A stretch of DNA of 64,000 bases from an uncultured Pseudomonadales bacterium (GTDB taxonomy: Bacteria > Pseudomonadota > Gammaproteobacteria > Pseudomonadales > Azotimanducaceae), in NCBI GenBank assembly GCA_958295875.1, contig OY282379.1, forward strand, positions 620,001-684,000, given 5' to 3'. The notes below the pieces were generated by a model. The model had not been told where the DNA came from and ran no database searches. It was given only the letters and a program-made list of their open reading frames with translations. The translations under genes were made by a program, and so were the position numbers. The stretch's first letter is position 1, and every line of letters starts with the position of its first letter. Of this stretch, positions 56,358-64,000 are shown in pieces.

Positions 56358-58772
56358 CTAGAACAGGTACTTGAACCTGACCGCGACGGAGCGCGTTTCG
56401 TCAATGGTGGTGAACAGGCCGCCACCGACACTGGCGAAGGAACTCGTCGGGTCTGCCAAGGTGCGCACCACTTTGTCCGTGAGGTTGCGGCCCACCAACG
56501 CCACCCGCCACGCGCCGTCCGCAGCGGACCAGGTCACGCTGGCATCCACTTTCGCATAGGCCGGCTCGGTGGCGTAGGGATGATCCACGATCGAGATCTG
56601 CTGCTCGTCCACGGCATAGGCTTGAACGCCGAAGGTCCACTCCTTGTCCCCTGCCGGCAGCGAGTACTCGCCGTGCGCCACCACCGTGTAGGCAGGCGCC
56701 AAGGGCGGGACGTCGCCGCTTTGATCTTGGAAATCGCCTCGGCCGTCGCCGTTCACATCCACGTCGCAACCTTGGGCAGCGCTTTGGCGAGCGAAGCCCG
56801 GGATGTTCCAGCAAGCGCCTAGGAACTTGTCGTAGCGCGTGTCCGTGTAGACGCCCGTGAGGCCAAGCACAACGCGCGCAGAGGCCACCCACAGCAGATC
56901 CCACTCCACGCCGCGCGCCGTCGCGTCGCCGTTCACCACCGCTTGCGAGATGTTCACGGGATCGTTCGATGCGAGCTGCAGGCCGTTGATGACGGTGTTG
57001 TAGACGGTCCAGTTGAACCGCAGCGTGCCGTCGCGCAGCACATGCTTGCCACCGGCCTCCACATTGAGAGACTGTTCGTGCCCGAACACGAAATTGCCGT
57101 GCCCAGCGGCGGTGTTGACGTTGCCGCGGATGTTGAAGCCGCTGCTCTTGAAGCCGTCGCCGACATTCATGTACAGCATGGAGGAGGGCGTGTGCTTCCA
57201 TGTGAGCGCAGCGTTCCAAGACAAGTCCCGCTCATCCACGTTGCCGCGCAACACATCGTCCGCGCCCGTCGAGGGGTTGTGGAAGCAGCCGAACAGCCCG
57301 CCTCGCCGACATAGGCTGTCAGCACGCTGGGCGGTGCCGTAGACGGACTGCCACTGGTTCTTGAATGCCTCGCGCCGCTCGTCGGTGGCGCGGATGCTGA
57401 GCGCCGCGGTGAGCGCGCTCGCCAAGCGCCAATCCGTGCCGGCGAAGAAGGACAGGCTCTGCGTCTCCACCTCCGCCCGCTCCGCCCGCCGGGCGTTGGG
57501 GTTGGGGCCGCCGGCATGGTGGTCGAAGTCTTGGCTGAACAACAAGCGGCTGTCGAGATAGTTGAAGCCGGCAAGCCAATTGAACCGCTCGCCGGCAGTG
57601 GATTGGATGCGCAACTCTTGGGTGGTCTGCCGGTAGTCCTCATGGTTCTCGATGACGCGCACATTGTGGCTGCTGGACGCGGACGCGAGGTCTGAATCGA
57701 AGATGTCGGCCATGTCGTAGTTGGTGCTTCCGGTGAGCGAGGTGATCTTCAAGCCCTCCGTCGCCTGCCAAGTGAGCGTCAAGCCGATCAACCGGGAGCC
57801 GAGCTCAAAGCCCTCGCGCACTTCGCGGTCCACGAGGTCGCTTGGCGCCGCCAATCCGGCCGCCGCGTAGGAGCGCGCCACCACTGCTGCCGGAATCACG
57901 GTGCGGCTGTTGTTGCGGGCGTTCACGGCGCAGTCTTCGCCGGCGAAAACGGGGTTCGCGGCCACGCGGGCGGGGTCGATGCAGTGCATCTCGCGCGGTT
58001 TGCCGCGCCGATCGTAGTCCAAATGCTGGTAGAGCAGCGCGGCGTTCAGCGTCTCATGCAGATCGCCTTCGAGGATGACGCGCGCCGTCATGTCCCGCTT
58101 GCCGCGATGCTCTTCGCCGCTGGGCGCGTTGGTCATCCAACCGTCCTGTTCCTTGCGGTTGAGCACGGCGCGCGCTCGCCAAGCGTCGCCGAGCGGGCCG
58201 GATGCCATCCCCTGCAACTCGAACCCAGCGCTGGCGGCAAAGTTGTAGCCGCCCTCCACGCCGAACTCCGGCGTCGAAGTTGGGCGGTTGGCGGTGATGT
58301 TGATGGCGCCCAAGGAGGTGTTCTTGCCGATGATGGGGCCTTGCGGCCCGCGCAAGAGCTCCACTTGGGCCAGATCCACGAACGAGGCGCGGCCCATGCG
58401 CGCCCGCGTGGTGAAGAAGCCGTTGAACACCTGGCCCACGGCCTGTTCCAAATGCGGGCCGGAGCCAAAGGTGCCGAGGCCGCGCATGATCAGCACGTCG
58501 CCGGCGCCGATGGCTTGGGCGTAGCTGAAGTTGGGAATCGTCGGCGCCATGGTCTGCAGGTCGATGATGCCCTTCTCGGCGACATGATCGCCGGAGTATG
58601 CCTGCACGGAAATGGGCACATCCTGCAAGTTCTCCGCCTTCTTGCGGGCGGTGACGATCACTTCCTCGATCTCTTGGGCGTGGACGCCCGATGCGGCAAG
58701 CGCGGCCACAGCCAGCACCGGCATCCAGATGCGGCATGTCGCCTCTAAGGCATTGCGAAGCCGGCAAGTCAC
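56358..58772 (-). CDS. TonB-dependent receptor of the TBDR-TRAP-NCS2 operon
   Basis: An 804-residue outer-membrane receptor. The signal is MPVLAVAALAASGVHAQ after a basic lead; the GTG at 58772 or an ATG at 58724 can start it. The TonB box EEVIVTARKKAENLQDVPISV is clear. The plug has DVLIMRGLGTFGSGPHLEQA and VELLRGPQGPIIGKNTSLGAINI. The barrel ends VRFKYLF. It is the first gene of a same-strand unit with dctPQM and the NCS2 permease, so it probably feeds substrate to those inner-membrane systems. Identity of the substrate is unknown. Confidence 0.92.
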   Translation of the reverse strand: MTCRLRNALEATCRIWMPVLAVAALAASGVHAQEIEEVIVTARKKAENLQDVPISVQAYSGDHVAEKGIIDLQTMAPTIPNFSYAQAIGAGDVLIMRGLGTFGSGPHLEQAVGQVFNGFFTTRARMGRASFVDLAQVELLRGPQGPIIGKNTSLGAINITANRPTSTPEFGVEGGYNFAASAGFELQGMASGPLGDAWRARAVLNRKEQDGWMTNAPSGEEHRGKRDMTARVILEGDLHETLNAALLYQHLDYDRRGKPREMHCIDPARVAANPVFAGEDCAVNARNNSRTVIPAAVVARSYAAAGLAAPSDLVDREVREGFELGSRLIGLTLTWQATEGLKITSLTGSTNYDMADIFDSDLASASSSHNVRVIENHEDYRQTTQELRIQSTAGERFNWLAGFNYLDSRLLFSQDFDHHAGGPNPNARRAERAEVETQSLSFFAGTDWRLASALTAALSIRATDERREAFKNQWQSVYGTAQRADSLCRRGGLFGCFHNPSTGADDVLRGNVDERDLSWNAALTWKHTPSSMLYMNVGDGFKSSGFNIRGNVNTAAGHGNFVFGHEQSLNVEAGGKHVLRDGTLRFNWTVYNTVINGLQLASNDPVNISQAVVNGDATARGVEWDLLWVASARVVLGLTGVYTDTRYDKFLGACWNIPGFARQSAAQGCDVDVNGDGRGDFQDQSGDVPPLAPAYTVVAHGEYSLPAGDKEWTFGVQAYAVDEQQISIVDHPYATEPAYAKVDASVTWSAADGAWRVALVGRNLTDKVVRTLADPTSSFASVGGGLFTTIDETRSVAVRFKYLF

Positions 58773-58857
58773 AGTGGCTGATCTTAGCCCAACGAGGGCG
58801 TCCGACGAGGCAGGTCGGCCGGCGCGCGCTTCAACGCGGCGCCCCGGCGCTAACGCT

Positions 58858-59556
58858 TCAAGAATGGCGCCGGAGCTTCATCACGACGTCGAGCGGCAGC
58901 GACACCCGCTTCAACTCGCTCGGGTCCAGCGCCCTGATGAGGCGCTCCAACAGATCGCCGTCCTGATGCGAGCGAGACGGCGCGGACGACGGAGTGGCGG
59001 CGAGAAACGCCGTCGATTGCAGGCCGTTCTCCTCCAACCAGTCCTGCGCGTTCTCGAGCACCGCGGAGGCGTCCATCTCGGAATCCGCGATGTACTCCGG
59101 AGCGATCTCGATGAAGCCCTCCGGGCGGTCTTCGGGATACGTGTCTTGAAAGCGAATCGGCGGCGCAACGCTGATGTAGCGGTTCTTCATTTCGTCCAAG
59201 GGCTTGCGGAACGCCGCCCAGAACGCGGGGTGGTAACGCGGCGCCCCGCCGGCAGACTTGCCTTGGGCGCTCTCCAGCCAACCGTCCACATCGCCCTCCA
59301 CTTCTGCATCCATCGGCAACACCCCAATCAGCACCGGGCGTTCGCTGTGTTGAATCAACTGCACCCGGTCTGCAAGGCCTTGGCGCAGGTAGGCGCCCAA
59401 GCTGTTCGCCCGCTGCCGCGCCAGCCGCGCGATCTCACCGCGGTCGTGCCCGCCTAAACGGCTCAGCAAGAGCGGCATGTGCTGCTCTTCCCAGTGCTGC
59501 TCCACCAATTCCACGATGCGGTCGTTCAAATCGTCTTGTTGCGCGGGCTCGCTCAC
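58858..59556 (-). CDS. Hypothetical protein, possible LOTUS-like winged-helix region
   Basis: A 232-residue soluble protein with no confident family. The first ~75 residues (EQHMPLLLSRLGGHDRGEIA ... YLRQGLADRVQLIQHSERPV) have the rhythm of an OST-HTH/LOTUS winged helix, which binds RNA; this is a guess. The middle has WAAFRKPLDEMKNRYISVAP and a run of acidic residues. The end LIRALDPSELKRVSLPLDVV is unremarkable. It is acidic, lacks signal or membrane segments, and stands alone between the TBDR operon and an insertion sequence. Confidence 0.7.
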   Translation of the reverse strand: MSEPAQQDDLNDRIVELVEQHWEEQHMPLLLSRLGGHDRGEIARLARQRANSLGAYLRQGLADRVQLIQHSERPVLIGVLPMDAEVEGDVDGWLESAQGKSAGGAPRYHPAFWAAFRKPLDEMKNRYISVAPPIRFQDTYPEDRPEGFIEIAPEYIADSEMDASAVLENAQDWLEENGLQSTAFLAATPSSAPSRSHQDGDLLERLIRALDPSELKRVSLPLDVVMKLRRHS

Positions 59557-59630
59557 TCGTTTTTCCTGTCCAGCGTGCTGGAAGATGCGCGAGTCTAGGG
59601 GCTTCGGCGCCGAGTTTCCAGCCCTTGAAA

Positions 59631-59651
59631 GGGATCAGCACCTTCTGGACA
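59631..59651 (+). repeat. Left terminal inverted repeat of the insertion sequence
   Basis: GGGATCAGC then ACCTTCTGGACA; it matches the right end in reverse except for one inserted base. Confidence 0.85.
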
Positions 59652-59652
59652 G

Positions 59653-59682
59653 TCGCCCCCAACGGAAGGCCGTTGGGGGCGA
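59653..59682 (+). promoter_or_regulatory. Strong hairpin just inside the IS left end
   Basis: Perfect 13-base arms (TCGCCCCCAACGG and complement) around an AAGG loop, 2 bases inside the left inverted repeat and ~50 bases before the transposase start. It could block read-through translation or transcription from outside. No T-run follows. Confidence 0.6.
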
Positions 59683-59728
59683 CGGTTCGGTAGCCTATGA
59701 GTTGTGAAGCAACATGGGAGACCGAACG

Positions 59729-60718
59729 ATGCGGATGTTGGCACAAGACAGGGCGTTCTACCTGAGGCTGCGGGTGGACGGGACGGACGACCCGGAAGCG
59801 CTGCGGCGGCTGCGGATCCTGGAAGGGATCGAGCTGGTGCGAAGCGACCTCTCCGCGGCTGCGGCGTGCAAGGCGTTCGGCGTCTCGCGTGCGACCTACT
59901 ACGCGTGGCGGCGGCGCCTGGAGGACGGCGGCGTGGCGGGGCTGGTTCCGCGCAGCAGCCGGCCGCGCAGCCATCCAGGGCGGCGGTGGACGATGGCGGA
60001 CGCCAGGCGGGTGGTGCGCATCCGCCGCGAGACGCCGTGGGCGGGGAAGGCGAGGATCGCGCTGGACTTGGCGGAGCGCTGGCCGGATCGCGCGCTGAGC
60101 GAGGCGACGGTGGGGCGCATCCTGCGCTGGGCGGTGGAGCGGGGGCGGGTGCGGCCGTGCTCGTTCTGCGAGGGGCGCGCCGCCGCGAAGCGGCGGCGCG
60201 ACTTCACCGGCGCGCATGCGCGCCGGTGGAAGCCGCGCGACAGGCACTTCGGCGTGCAGTTCGACCACATGACCGTGCGCATCGACGGCGTGGCCCACAA
60301 GGAGTTCCGCGCCGTGTGCCCGCGCACGCGGCTGCAGTGGGCCAGGGTCTACTCCCGCGCCACGGCGAGCGTCGCAAGGGCGTTCCTGCGCGAGGCCGTC
60401 CGCGAGCTCGACATCCGCGCCGTGCAGGTGGACGGCGGCTCGGAGTTCATGGCCGCCTTCGAGGAGGAGTGCAGGGCGCTGGGCCTGCCGCTGCTGGTGC
60501 TGCCGCCGCGCTCGCCGCAGCTCAACGGCATCGTCGAGCGCGCCAACCGCACAGCGCGCGCCGAGTGCTGGAGCCAGTACCGGGGAGAGCTCACTTGCGC
60601 CGCCATGAACGAAGCGCTCGCCGCCTACCTCGACTACTACAACAACCGGCGCAGGCACCGCTCCCTCGGCATGAAAACCCCCGCCGAGTTCGCTAGGATG
60701 ATCGAGGCGGCTGCCTGA
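59729..60718 (+). CDS. IS481-like DDE transposase
   Basis: A 329-residue transposase. The N-terminal helix-turn-helix reads AAAACKAFGVSRATYYAWRR-like (ACKAFGVSRATYYAWRRRLE), followed by GLVPRSSRPRSHPG, typical of IS481. The rve catalytic core has Asp in GVQFDHMTVRI, Asp in VQVDGGSEFMAAF and Glu in GIVERANRTARAE. YYNNRRRHRSLGMKTPAEF closes the domain. GGGAG lies 8 bases before the ATG at 59729; an in-frame ATG at 59714 is possible. All catalytic residues are present, so it is likely functional. Confidence 0.9.
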   Translation: MRMLAQDRAFYLRLRVDGTDDPEALRRLRILEGIELVRSDLSAAAACKAFGVSRATYYAWRRRLEDGGVAGLVPRSSRPRSHPGRRWTMADARRVVRIRRETPWAGKARIALDLAERWPDRALSEATVGRILRWAVERGRVRPCSFCEGRAAAKRRRDFTGAHARRWKPRDRHFGVQFDHMTVRIDGVAHKEFRAVCPRTRLQWARVYSRATASVARAFLREAVRELDIRAVQVDGGSEFMAAFEEECRALGLPLLVLPPRSPQLNGIVERANRTARAECWSQYRGELTCAAMNEALAAYLDYYNNRRRHRSLGMKTPAEFARMIEAAA

Positions 60719-60725
60719 CCACAAA

Positions 60726-60747
60726 TGTCCAGAAGGTCGCTGATCCC
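60726..60747 (-). repeat. Right terminal inverted repeat of the insertion sequence
   Basis: TGTCCAGAAGGTCGCTGATCCC minus its middle detail: the reverse complement matches the left end, with one extra base. It starts 8 bases after the transposase stop. Confidence 0.85.
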
Positions 60748-60931
60748 CCACAGCCCTGAGGGGATTCCTGCCGCGGCAAGTTTCCAGCGCCGCCGAACCC
60801 GCGCCGCGCCGAGCTGCGCCTGCCCGCATGGGCGCGCCCTCAGCCGGCCGCCGAGGGGTCGCCGGGCAGCGGGCAACTGGCCAAGGTGTACCCTTGCCCC
60901 CTGCACCCGTCTGGGACATTGGAGGCGACGC

Positions 60932-62440
60932 ATGACGGTGATTCGCGCCGAGGACTTGACGCAGAGCGTGGCGGACGCGCTGCAGTACATCTCCTACTTT
61001 CACCCGCCGGACTTCATCCGGGCGATGGCGGCGGCCTACGAGCGCGAGCAGGCGCCGGCGGCGAAGGCCGCGCTCAGGCAGGTGTTGGTCAACTCGCGGC
61101 TGTGCGCGCTCGGCAAACGACCGATCTGCCAAGACACCGGCATCGTCAACGTGTTCGTGGACGTCGGCATGGAGGTGACGTGGGCCGGTGGCGACGATGT
61201 GGACGAGATGATCCAAGCCGGGGTGCGTCGCGCTTGGCTCAACCCGGACAACGTGCTGCGCCCGTCCATCGTGGCAGACCCCGACGGTGCCCGCGGCAAC
61301 ACCCGCGACAACGCCCCGGCGGTGATCCACTACCGCATCGTGCCGGGAGACAAGCTCACCGTCGAGGTGGCGTCCAAGGGCGGCGGCAGCGAAGCGAAAT
61401 CCAAATTCACCATGCTGAACCCATCGGATTCGGTGGTGGATTGGGTGCTGGACATGGTGCCGACGATGGGCGCCGGATGGTGCCCGCCGGGCTTGCTTGG
61501 CATCGGCATCGGCGGCACCGCAGAAAGAGCCATGCTGCTCGCCAAGGAATCGCTGATGGCACCCATCGACATTCACGACCTGTTAGCGCGCGGCGCCGCC
61601 AACCGCGCCGAGGCGCTGCGCATTGAACTCTTCGAGAAGGTGAACGCCCTCGGCATCGGCGCACAGGGGCTCGGCGGGCTGACGACGGTGCTCGACGTGA
61701 AGGTGGCGGACTGCCCCACCCACGCCGTGAACAAGCCCGTCGCCGTGATTCCGAACTGCACCGCCACGCGCCATGTGCGCTTCGTTCTCGACGGCAATGG
61801 CGCAGCCGAGTTCGCGCCGCCGAACTTGGAAGACTGGCCAGACCTCGACGCTGCGGCCGACAGTGGCGCGCGCCGCGTGAATCTAGACACCATCACCCGC
61901 GCCGAAGCGCAAACGTGGCAGGCCGGAGACACCCTGCTCATCTCAGGCAAGCTGCTGACAGGCCGCGACGCGGCGCACAAGCGCTTGGTGGAGATGATGG
62001 AACGCGGCGAAGCGCTGCCGGTGGATTTCCGCAACCGCTTCATCTACTACGTCGGCCCAGTGGATGCAGTGCGCGACGAAGTGGTGGGGCCCGCCGGGCC
62101 AACGACGGCCACGCGCATGGACAAGTTCACCCGCATCATGCTGGAGCGAACCGGGCTGTTGGGCATGATCGGCAAGGCCGAGCGTGGCCCCGAAGGCATC
62201 GCCGCCATCCGCGACCACGGCGCCGTGTCGCTCATCGCGGTGGGGGGCGCCGCGTATCTGGTCTCCAAGGCCATCGTCAAGTCCACGCGGCTCGCCTTCG
62301 ACGACCTCGGCATGGAAGCGATCAACGAGTTCGAGGTGCGCGACATGCCGGTGACGGTGGCGGTGGACGCGGGCGGGGAATCCGTGCATCTGCAAGGGCC
62401 GCGCGAGTGGGCGCAGCGCATCGCCGCCGCGAACGTGTGA
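60932..62440 (+). CDS. fumA: Fumarate hydratase, class I (iron-sulfur)
   Basis: A 502-residue Fe-S fumarase that interconverts fumarate and malate in the TCA cycle. The three cluster ligands are Cys ~66 (RPICQDTG), Cys ~184 (GAGWCPPGLLG) and Cys ~276 (VIPNCTATR). Their spacing fits the E. coli FumA pattern (105, 224, 318). Other blocks are NTRDNAPAVIHYRIVPG, GIGIGGTAERAMLLAK and RDHGAVSLIAVGGAAYL. GGAGG precedes the ATG at 60932. The frame is open back into the IS right end, but that extension is not family sequence. The IS lies ~185 bases upstream and could affect its promoter. Confidence 0.95.
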   Translation: MTVIRAEDLTQSVADALQYISYFHPPDFIRAMAAAYEREQAPAAKAALRQVLVNSRLCALGKRPICQDTGIVNVFVDVGMEVTWAGGDDVDEMIQAGVRRAWLNPDNVLRPSIVADPDGARGNTRDNAPAVIHYRIVPGDKLTVEVASKGGGSEAKSKFTMLNPSDSVVDWVLDMVPTMGAGWCPPGLLGIGIGGTAERAMLLAKESLMAPIDIHDLLARGAANRAEALRIELFEKVNALGIGAQGLGGLTTVLDVKVADCPTHAVNKPVAVIPNCTATRHVRFVLDGNGAAEFAPPNLEDWPDLDAAADSGARRVNLDTITRAEAQTWQAGDTLLISGKLLTGRDAAHKRLVEMMERGEALPVDFRNRFIYYVGPVDAVRDEVVGPAGPTTATRMDKFTRIMLERTGLLGMIGKAERGPEGIAAIRDHGAVSLIAVGGAAYLVSKAIVKSTRLAFDDLGMEAINEFEVRDMPVTVAVDAGGESVHLQGPREWAQRIAAANV

Positions 62441-62559
62441 CTGCGGCTGGCCTGAGCCGGTGGCGGGGCGCGGTCTCCCGCTGAGTTAGCGATCGCGAAG
62501 CTATTGCGGACACCATCAGAGGCTAGCCATCACGGGCGACGCGCTCCCAGGTGCCGAGA

Positions 62560-63330
62560 TCAGCTGGCGTAGGAAGCCTTGACGCGCTCCCAAGCGGCCT
62601 TGATCTGCTGGGTGCGCTCAGTGGCGGCGCGCATCATCTCCTCCGGCAGCCCCTTGGCGGCGAGTTTGTCCGGATGGTGGCGGTTCATCATGCGGCGGTA
62701 TGCCTGCTTCGCTTGGGCCTCCGTGGCGTCTGGCGAGATGCCTAGGGTGGCGAAGGCGTCTTCCAAGGGCGGGCCGTCCGCCACGGCGAGGGCGCCGGTG
62801 CCCAACATGCGCTCGATGGCAGCGAAATCCTCCTCGCCGATGCCAAGCCCTTGGGCGACGCGCCACAACAGCCGCCGTTCCTCGGGATGCATGCCGCCGT
62901 GGGCCAGCGCCGCCCCGAATTGAATCTCCAGGAACATGCCGACGAGGTGGCTGCCGGGGCGACACTCGCGCCGCAATTGCGCCACCACGTCGTCCAACGG
63001 AAAGTCTGGCGCTTTGCCGGCATTGAAGAGTTCCCGCGCCGCCTCGCGTTGGGCGGCGTTCAGCCCCAACCGCCCCATCACGGCGTTGGCAAGCTGAATC
63101 TCCTCCGCCGTCACTTGGCCATCGGCCTTGGCGATGCAACCCATCACGCTGAACGTCGCGCCGAAGAAGGTTGCCTGCACGCGCTCGCGGCGCCCCGCCG
63201 GCGCCGCGTTGCCCGTCCGCCCGGCACCGCCGCTCAGAGTGCCGCCCAACGCACCGCCTAGCACTGCGCCGATGGGGCCGCCAACGAAGAAGCCGAGCGC
63301 GCCGCCAACCACGGCGCCCCACCAACTCAC
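62560..63330 (-). CDS. djlA: DjlA-like DnaJ-domain co-chaperone
   Basis: A 256-residue membrane-anchored J-domain protein. The N-terminus MSWWGAVVGGALGFFVGGPI is a glycine-rich anchor. The TerB-like middle has MGCIAKADGQVTAEEIQLAN and VMGRLGLNAAQREAARELF. The C-terminal J domain is AYRRMMNRHHPDKLAAKGLP with the HPD triad that stimulates DnaK. E. coli DjlA has this layout and length. It converges with fumA. Confidence 0.92.
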   Translation of the reverse strand: MSWWGAVVGGALGFFVGGPIGAVLGGALGGTLSGGAGRTGNAAPAGRRERVQATFFGATFSVMGCIAKADGQVTAEEIQLANAVMGRLGLNAAQREAARELFNAGKAPDFPLDDVVAQLRRECRPGSHLVGMFLEIQFGAALAHGGMHPEERRLLWRVAQGLGIGEEDFAAIERMLGTGALAVADGPPLEDAFATLGISPDATEAQAKQAYRRMMNRHHPDKLAAKGLPEEMMRAATERTQQIKAAWERVKASYAS

Positions 63331-63371
63331 TCAAGCCACCCCAAAACTCGGCACCCGCAAACCAATCCCGC

Positions 63372-64000
63372 TCAAGGTATGGCCGCCGCGCCGCGGCCCT
63401 GCTCGCTCAGCCATGCAACGATGTGGCGGACATCATCCAACGCAACGCCCATGCTGCTCGCGCGCATCGAGGTGCCCCATGCGTCGCTTGCATGGGCACC
63501 GCGCACGCCGACGATGAAGCGGCGCAGCTGCCGGTCGTTGTACCAAGGCGCTTGGTTGGCCAACGCTGGCGCCGCGAGCGCCGGCATGCCCTCGGCGCGT
63601 TCGCCATGACAGACCGCGCAGGGGGCATAGAGCTGGGCGCCGAGCGCGGCATCGCCTTCGGCAACGGCCTCTGGCAGCGGCGCCGGCAGCGTTTCCAGCC
63701 ACGCCGCGAGCGCCGCACCCGCCGCGGCGTCAAGGGCGACGGCCGCGGCGCGCATCTCCATGCCCTCGGGGTCTTTGTCGTTGGCGCCGCGAAAACCCGT
63801 GCGAAAGCCTTCCAACTGCCGCTCGATGTAGCTCGCCCGCAAGCCGGCGAGCACCGGCCCGTCCACCAGCGCGTTGCCGCGGCCCTTGGCGCCGTGGCAA
63901 GACGCGCACTCTGTGGCGTAGAGCACTCCAGCCTGTGCGTCATCCGCCGCAGCGCCTTGCGCGACGCCGGCGAACACACCGCAAACCAAGGCAAGCGCGA
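63372..64000 (-). CDS. Diheme cytochrome c4-like protein (partial)
   Basis: A periplasmic electron-transfer protein whose N-terminus is cut by the window edge; the signal (ALALVCGVFAGVAQGAAA) is mostly visible. Two heme sites CASCHGAKGRGN and CAVCHGERAEGMP sit in similar halves, with MEMRAAAVAL and TSMRASSMGVAL regions supplying candidate axial Met ligands. The c4 family passes electrons to terminal oxidases. Its hemes would be attached by the Ccm system encoded in the window. Confidence 0.88.
   Translation of the reverse strand, partial: ALALVCGVFAGVAQGAAADDAQAGVLYATECASCHGAKGRGNALVDGPVLAGLRASYIERQLEGFRTGFRGANDKDPEGMEMRAAAVALDAAAGAALAAWLETLPAPLPEAVAEGDAALGAQLYAPCAVCHGERAEGMPALAAPALANQAPWYNDRQLRRFIVGVRGAHASDAWGTSMRASSMGVALDDVRHIVAWLSEQGRGAAAIP

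Larger units (their letters stand above)
59631..60747 (+). mobile_element. IS481-like insertion sequence, complete
   Basis: An element of ~1.12 kb bounded by near-perfect inverted repeats of ~22 bases (GGGATCAGC[G]ACCTTCTGGACA): left at 59631-59651, right at 60726-60747. It contains one intact DDE transposase gene and an internal hairpin near the left end. I could not see an unambiguous target duplication. It lies in the gap between the hypothetical gene and fumarase. Confidence 0.85.

Noticed and set aside
59613..60788. AGTTTCCAGC direct repeats on both sides of the IS as target duplication
   Set aside because: They lie at unequal distances from the inverted repeats (8 and 31 bases), so they are probably chance.
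60725..60931. In-frame N-terminal extension of fumarase starting in the IS right repeat
   Set aside because: The extension has no family similarity, and GGAGG before the ATG at 60932 marks the true start.
59435..61576. 713-residue minus-strand open frame across the IS and fumarase
   Set aside because: It crosses unrelated genes and an IS boundary with low-complexity sequence; not a gene.

Overview
The window is a high-G+C chromosomal segment of a Gram-negative bacterium, very probably a gammaproteobacterium. The best evidence is the run smc-zipA-ligA (19153-25682), since ZipA is essentially restricted to Gammaproteobacteria. A complete System I cytochrome c maturation operon, three TonB-dependent receptors (TBDRs), a TRAP transporter and a fur/feoAB locus agree with this. 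The many TauD/PhyH oxygenases, the acyl-CoA dehydrogenase, LLM oxidoreductase, TRAP and GPH transporters, restriction systems and toxin-antitoxin remnants resemble uncultured marine or host-associated lineages; that ecological reading is inference. I saw no rRNA, tRNA or CRISPR array.

Layout. 1-7105: the end of an FtsX-type permease coupled to a TBDR, a lone AAA ATPase on the minus strand, and a second, larger TBDR. 7241-10036: a tandem pair of Rpn-family (PD-(D/E)XK) nuclease genes, followed by a decayed VapBC-like toxin-antitoxin locus. 10037-12013: a secreted S9 peptidase. 12159-18986: ccmABCDEFGHI, with most genes overlapping by 4 bases. 19153-26229: smc, zipA, ligA and a lipoprotein lytic transglycosylase. 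26300-29313 (minus): feoB, feoA and fur, with a Fur box, a start-codon hairpin and G-rich repeats between feoA and fur. 29569-34430: a type III restriction-modification system whose Mod centre is notably A+T-rich.

34769-45204 is a nine-gene same-strand run: acyl-CoA dehydrogenase, hydrolase, two-domain ABC ATPase, ankyrin protein, aldo/keto reductase, TauD-like dioxygenase, amidohydrolase, LLM oxidoreductase and GPH transporter. It looks like an undescribed catabolic cluster. 45277-48042 holds a type II-like restriction/methylation pair followed by an opposing Phd-type antitoxin with a truncated toxin-like frame. 48200-51360 carries PhyH, TesB, EthD and NIPSNAP genes. 58772-51479 (minus) reads TBDR, then TRAP DctP-DctQ-DctM, then an NCS2 permease with an unusual soluble C-terminal domain. 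Next come a hypothetical gene, a complete IS481-like element (59631-60747), class I fumarase, a DjlA-like chaperone and a diheme cytochrome c cut by the window edge.

How the genes work together. The ccm operon matures c-type cytochromes such as the one at the right edge. Fur probably senses iron and controls feoAB. The TBDR-TRAP-NCS2 run suggests one uptake route from outer membrane to cytoplasm for an unidentified substrate. The most unusual items are the NCS2 fusion and its operon, the duplicated Rpn genes, the feoA leader, and two toxin-antitoxin loci in different stages of decay beside other mobile or defence genes.
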